Shown here one piece after another: positions 12,295 to 14,310 of a DNA stretch of 14,310 bases. Position 1 is the stretch's first letter, and every line of letters begins with the position of its first letter. Made by a program: the position numbers and the translations under genes. The DNA lies in the NCBI GenBank assembly GCA_947454695.1, contig CANGMW010000033.1, forward strand, positions 1 through 14,310, given 5' to 3'. The stretch comes from Comamonadaceae bacterium (GTDB lineage Bacteria; Pseudomonadota; Gammaproteobacteria; Burkholderiales; Burkholderiaceae_C). Under the pieces are notes generated by a model that was not told the DNA's origin, searched no databases, and saw nothing but the letters and a program-made list of their open reading frames with translations.

Positions 12295-13971
12295 ATGACC
12301 ATGACCTTGCACACCGATGTACTCATCAGCGGCGGCGGCCCCTGCGGGCTGATGCTGGCCATCGAACTCGGGCGCCGTGGCGTGGCCTGCCTCGTGGTCG
12401 ATCAAAAACCGTCCACGGCCTTCAACCCGCAAGCCAATGCCACGCAGGCCCGCACCATGGAGCATTTCCGTCGACTCGGTTTTGCGCAACAGGTGCGCCA
12501 GCAAGGCTTGCCGCTTGACCACCCGACCGACATCGCTTACCTCACCCGCTTCGCCGGCCACGAGATGGCACGCCTGCGCCTGCCCACTGCCGCGGCGGCC
12601 ACACCGCTCATCAAAACCCTCTCCGGCTCCTGGAGCGCGGCCGAGTTGCCGCACCGCATTTCACAAAAATTTGTCGAAGTCACCTTGCGTGAACAGGCCC
12701 AAGCCTGCCCCGGCAACGACGTGCGCTACGGCTGGCAGCTGCAGGCCTTCAGCGACGAAGGCAGCCACATCACCGCCCGCGTGGCCCCCGTGGACGGCCA
12801 TGGACCGGCACAGACCGTGCAGGCCCGCTACCTCATCGGCGCAGACGGCGCACGCAGCCCGATCCGCCACCAACTCGGCATCGCCTGGGAAGGTGCCACC
12901 GGCTTTAAGCGCAACTTCATGGGCGGCAAGATGTTTGCGGTCTACCTGCGTTGCCCGGACTTTTACCGACTCAACCCCAACGACCGCGCCTGGATGTATG
13001 TGATGGTCAACCCCGCCTTGCGCGCCTTCATCATGTCGGTCGACGGCGTGAGCGAGTTCGCGTTTCACACCCAAGTGCCCGAGGGTGTGGACGGCGACAG
13101 CTTCACCGAAGACGATGCGCGTCGTTTCTTTGCCCAAGCCAGCGGGCTCGATGCCCCCATCGAGATTTTGGCCATGGCGACCTGGACGGCCGGCCACGCG
13201 CTGGTGGCGGGCGAGTTCCAACGCGGTCGAATTTTTCTGGGCGGTGACGCCGCCCACCTGTTCACCCCCACCGGGGGCTTGGGCTACAACACGGCGGTGG
13301 AAGACGCGGTCAACCTCGGCTGGAAACTCGCCGCCGTGGTGCGCGGACAAGCGCCTGAATCCCTGCTGGACAGCTATGCGCTGGAGCGCAAACCGCTGGC
13401 CGTTCGCAACACCGGCTATGCACGTGCGCTGGCCGACTCCATCGGCCTGTTCGAGGCGGTGCCCGAACTCGACGAGGACAGCGCAGCCGGCGTGGCCGCG
13501 CGCGCAAAGGCCGGCGAGTACCTGGATGGGCATGTGAAGCGCGAGTTCAATATTCCAGGCATCACCTTTGGCGGGCGTTATGACGGCTCACCGCTGATCG
13601 TGGGTGACGGCAGCACGCCGCCGCCCGACCAGCCCAACGTCTACACCGCGAGCGCCTGTCCCGGCGGACGACCACCGCATGCGTGGCTGGCCGATGGTCG
13701 CTCGCTGTTTGACACCTTCCACACCGAGTGGACCTTGCTGGTGCTGGGAGACACCGCCGGGCAGGCAGCGCAAGGATCGGCTTTTGAGAACGCCGCCCAG
13801 CAACTCCGGCTGGACCTGCGCGTGGTGCGTCACCCCATCGCCGAACTGCTCGCTTTGTACGAAGCGCCTTTGGTGCTGATCCGGCCTGACCACATCGTGG
13901 CCTGGCGAGGGAGCGACGAGTCCGCCGCCCGCGCCGTGCTGGCCCAGGCCAGCGGTCACATCACGGCTTAA
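12295..13971 (+). CDS. FAD-dependent aromatic hydroxylase (class A flavin monooxygenase, MhpA/TfdB/PheA-like)
   Basis: 558 residues. N-terminal Rossmann motif GGGPCG (13-18), followed by an acidic strand end VVDQKPS. The DG motif IGADGARSPIR is at 181-191, and the GD motif GRIFLGGDAAHLFTPTGGLG (311-330) is followed by YNTAVEDAVNLGWKLA. A C-terminal thioredoxin-like domain (about 430-555) is typical of phenol hydroxylase-type members. The enzyme uses NAD(P)H and O2 to ortho-hydroxylate a phenolic ring. With hydroxyquinol cleavage and maleylacetate reduction encoded nearby, resorcinol-like or substituted phenol hydroxylation is the likely upper step. The start is one of two ATGs (12295 or 12301); neither has a clear Shine-Dalgarno, so translation may depend on the LysR gene 15 bases upstream. 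The exact substrate cannot be read from sequence. Confidence 0.92.
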   Translation: MTMTLHTDVLISGGGPCGLMLAIELGRRGVACLVVDQKPSTAFNPQANATQARTMEHFRRLGFAQQVRQQGLPLDHPTDIAYLTRFAGHEMARLRLPTAAAATPLIKTLSGSWSAAELPHRISQKFVEVTLREQAQACPGNDVRYGWQLQAFSDEGSHITARVAPVDGHGPAQTVQARYLIGADGARSPIRHQLGIAWEGATGFKRNFMGGKMFAVYLRCPDFYRLNPNDRAWMYVMVNPALRAFIMSVDGVSEFAFHTQVPEGVDGDSFTEDDARRFFAQASGLDAPIEILAMATWTAGHALVAGEFQRGRIFLGGDAAHLFTPTGGLGYNTAVEDAVNLGWKLAAVVRGQAPESLLDSYALERKPLAVRNTGYARALADSIGLFEAVPELDEDSAAGVAARAKAGEYLDGHVKREFNIPGITFGGRYDGSPLIVGDGSTPPPDQPNVYTASACPGGRPPHAWLADGRSLFDTFHTEWTLLVLGDTAGQAAQGSAFENAAQQLRLDLRVVRHPIAELLALYEAPLVLIRPDHIVAWRGSDESAARAVLAQASGHITA

Positions 13972-13986
13972 AGCGCACGCCAGCCT

Positions 13987-14310
13987 CTAGTTCGGCCGCG
14001 TGCCGTCAAACGCGTTTTGCAGCAACTGACGGATCGCCTGCTTTTCCAAAGGCCGGGGATTGGGGTACTGGTTTTGCATCGCGATGTCGCAGGCTTTGTC
14101 CAGATCGGCCTCACGCAAGCCGATGTCTTTGAGCGCCACGGGTGCGCCGTTGTCGCGCGCCAGATCGAACACCGCTTGCGCCGCTGAAGCGCCACCGAGC
14201 GCGCGTTGTATGCGCGCCATGGCAGCCGGGGCCTGCGCCGCGTTGTAGGCCAAGGCATGCGGCAAGACGATGGTGTGCGTCTCGGCATGCGGCAGGTTAA
14301 AGCTGCCGCC
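13987..14310 (-). CDS. Maleylacetate reductase, C-terminal part (5' end outside window)
   Basis: 107 residues are visible; the frame is open to the right edge and the stop is TAG at 13989-13987. The first visible residues GGSFNLPHAETHT, directly followed by IVLPHALAYN, are the iron-alcohol-dehydrogenase region with the histidines that line the catalytic centre, and match maleylacetate reductases closely. The helical end (MARIQRALGG, GLREADLDKACDIAM, RPLEKQAIRQLLQNAFDG) fits that family's C-terminus. The enzyme reduces maleylacetate to 3-oxoadipate with NAD(P)H, the step after hydroxyquinol cleavage. Full-length members have about 355 residues, so roughly 250 lie outside. It converges with the monooxygenase, 15 bases between stops, and must be transcribed from a promoter to the right of the window. 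Confidence 0.9.
   Translation of the reverse strand, partial: GGSFNLPHAETHTIVLPHALAYNAAQAPAAMARIQRALGGASAAQAVFDLARDNGAPVALKDIGLREADLDKACDIAMQNQYPNPRPLEKQAIRQLLQNAFDGTRPN

Noticed and set aside
11230..12654. 474-codon open frame on the minus strand opposite the LysR gene and the monooxygenase start
   Set aside because: Antisense shadow: it covers a clear LysR gene and has low-complexity Gly/His/Gln/Val composition. Its end would also overlie the operator region.
12661..13533. 290-codon open frame on the minus strand opposite the monooxygenase
   Set aside because: Antisense to a clear flavoprotein with all its FAD motifs; no domain of its own.
13972..13986. Possible terminator between the convergent monooxygenase and maleylacetate reductase genes
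   Set aside because: The gap is only 15 bases and no GC-rich hairpin with a T-run could be drawn on either strand.

Overview
The window reads as chromosomal DNA of a betaproteobacterium, most likely Burkholderiales/Comamonadaceae (Hydrogenophaga, Rhodoferax, Polaromonas or Limnohabitans type). The reasons are high, even GC content, the divergent pairing of a BioC-like methyltransferase with comF, an orphan Bug-family binding protein, and the style of the protein sequences. This placement comes from family recognition, not from a search. Coding density is very high. No RNA gene, insertion sequence, phage gene, CRISPR array or gap over 300 bases was found.

Left part (1-2137), housekeeping: a BioC-like methyltransferase runs off the left edge on the minus strand, divergent from comF and trmL on the plus strand. 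trmL converges with a MaoC-family hydratase on the minus strand, four bases away.

Middle (2193-11213): eleven further minus-strand genes, tightly packed. In transcription order they are an intradiol (hydroxyquinol-type) ring-cleavage dioxygenase, a complete sugar-type (CUT2) ABC importer (ATPase, permease, permease, periplasmic binding protein), three small proteins (YciI-like, Dabb, NTF2/SnoaL-like), a Tat-exported Bug-family binding protein, a RutE-like nitroreductase and a TauE/SafE permease. From the dioxygenase to the Bug protein all gaps are 30 bases or less, or the genes overlap. This looks like one operon of about 7.6 kb. A possible new promoter precedes the nitroreductase.

Right part (11350-14310): a divergent LysR regulator, a class A flavin monooxygenase 15 bases behind it, and, converging on that, the C-terminal third of a maleylacetate reductase that runs off the right edge. 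The regulator/dioxygenase intergenic region carries a good LysR-type operator candidate, ACTGT-N11-ACAAT.

Together the right part gives a textbook lower pathway: hydroxylation of a phenolic ring to hydroxyquinol, intradiol cleavage to maleylacetate, and reduction to 3-oxoadipate. What is unusual is that the dioxygenase is the first gene of an operon whose second to fifth genes form a sugar-type ABC importer. That importer's binding protein appears to have lost several ribose-contacting residues. Next come three small proteins whose folds include known ring-modifying enzymes. One is YciI, the fold of the chlorohydroxyquinol dehydrochlorinase TftG. The best hypothesis is an import-linked catabolic cluster for a polyhydroxylated or substituted aromatic (or aryl-polyol) compound. 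The substrate cannot be read from the sequence.
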